Assembly (NCBI GenBank): GCA_910588415.1
Contig: CAJUPK010000153.1
Location: 1 to 5,733, forward strand
Reading direction: 5' to 3'
DNA length: 5,733 nt
DNA from: an uncultured Oscillospiraceae bacterium
Lineage (GTDB): Bacteria > Bacillota > Clostridia > Oscillospirales > Acutalibacteraceae
In this document: in pieces, positions 5,732 through 5,733 of the stretch
Layout: the number at the start of each line of letters is the position of its first letter
Position numbering within the stretch: position 1 is the stretch's first letter
Translations under genes and position numbers: made by a program
The notes under the pieces: generated by a model
The model's database searches: none
What the model saw: only the letters and a program-made list of their open reading frames with translations
Told to the model about the DNA's origin: nothing

Positions 5732-5733
5732 GA

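Overview
The window is GC-rich, reads entirely on the plus strand, and most genes carry strong AGGAGG-like ribosome binding sites. The product types (PPK1, a Clostridia-type phosphofructokinase, a TIM-barrel sugar isomerase, a Gfo/Idh/MocA oxidoreductase) suggest a GC-rich Clostridia member, probably an Oscillospiraceae-like gut Firmicute. This placement is inferred from gene character, not from a marker gene.

Layout: (1) 1-846 is the C-terminal part of polyphosphate kinase PPK1, cut by the window edge. (2) 847-966 is a 120-base gap that can fold into three successive hairpins. (3) 967-4016 holds four closely spaced genes: a 6-phosphofructokinase, two different stand-alone proteins of the GyrI/AraC effector-binding type, and a xylose-isomerase-like TIM-barrel isomerase/epimerase. 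Gaps are 37, 23 and 50 bases, with no terminator until the clear intrinsic terminator at 4023-4055. (4) 4117-5731 holds an NAD(P)-dependent Gfo/Idh/MocA oxidoreductase and, 4 bases after its stop, a membrane-anchored protein of unknown function whose stop codon falls just before the window end.

Functionally this looks like central carbon and phosphate metabolism (PPK1, PFK) next to a small sugar or polyol interconversion module (isomerase plus oxidoreductase). The two effector-binding proteins have no DNA-binding domain, so they may bind or hydrolyse small molecules, or act as ligand-sensing partners. I see no mobile element, CRISPR array, tRNA, rRNA or defence system, and no clearly new multi-gene system. 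The points most worth a second look are the hybrid phosphoryl-donor signature of the PFK, the unrelated-looking pair of effector-binding proteins in the PFK gene string, the hairpin-rich gap before PFK, and the uncharacterised membrane-anchored protein coupled to the oxidoreductase.
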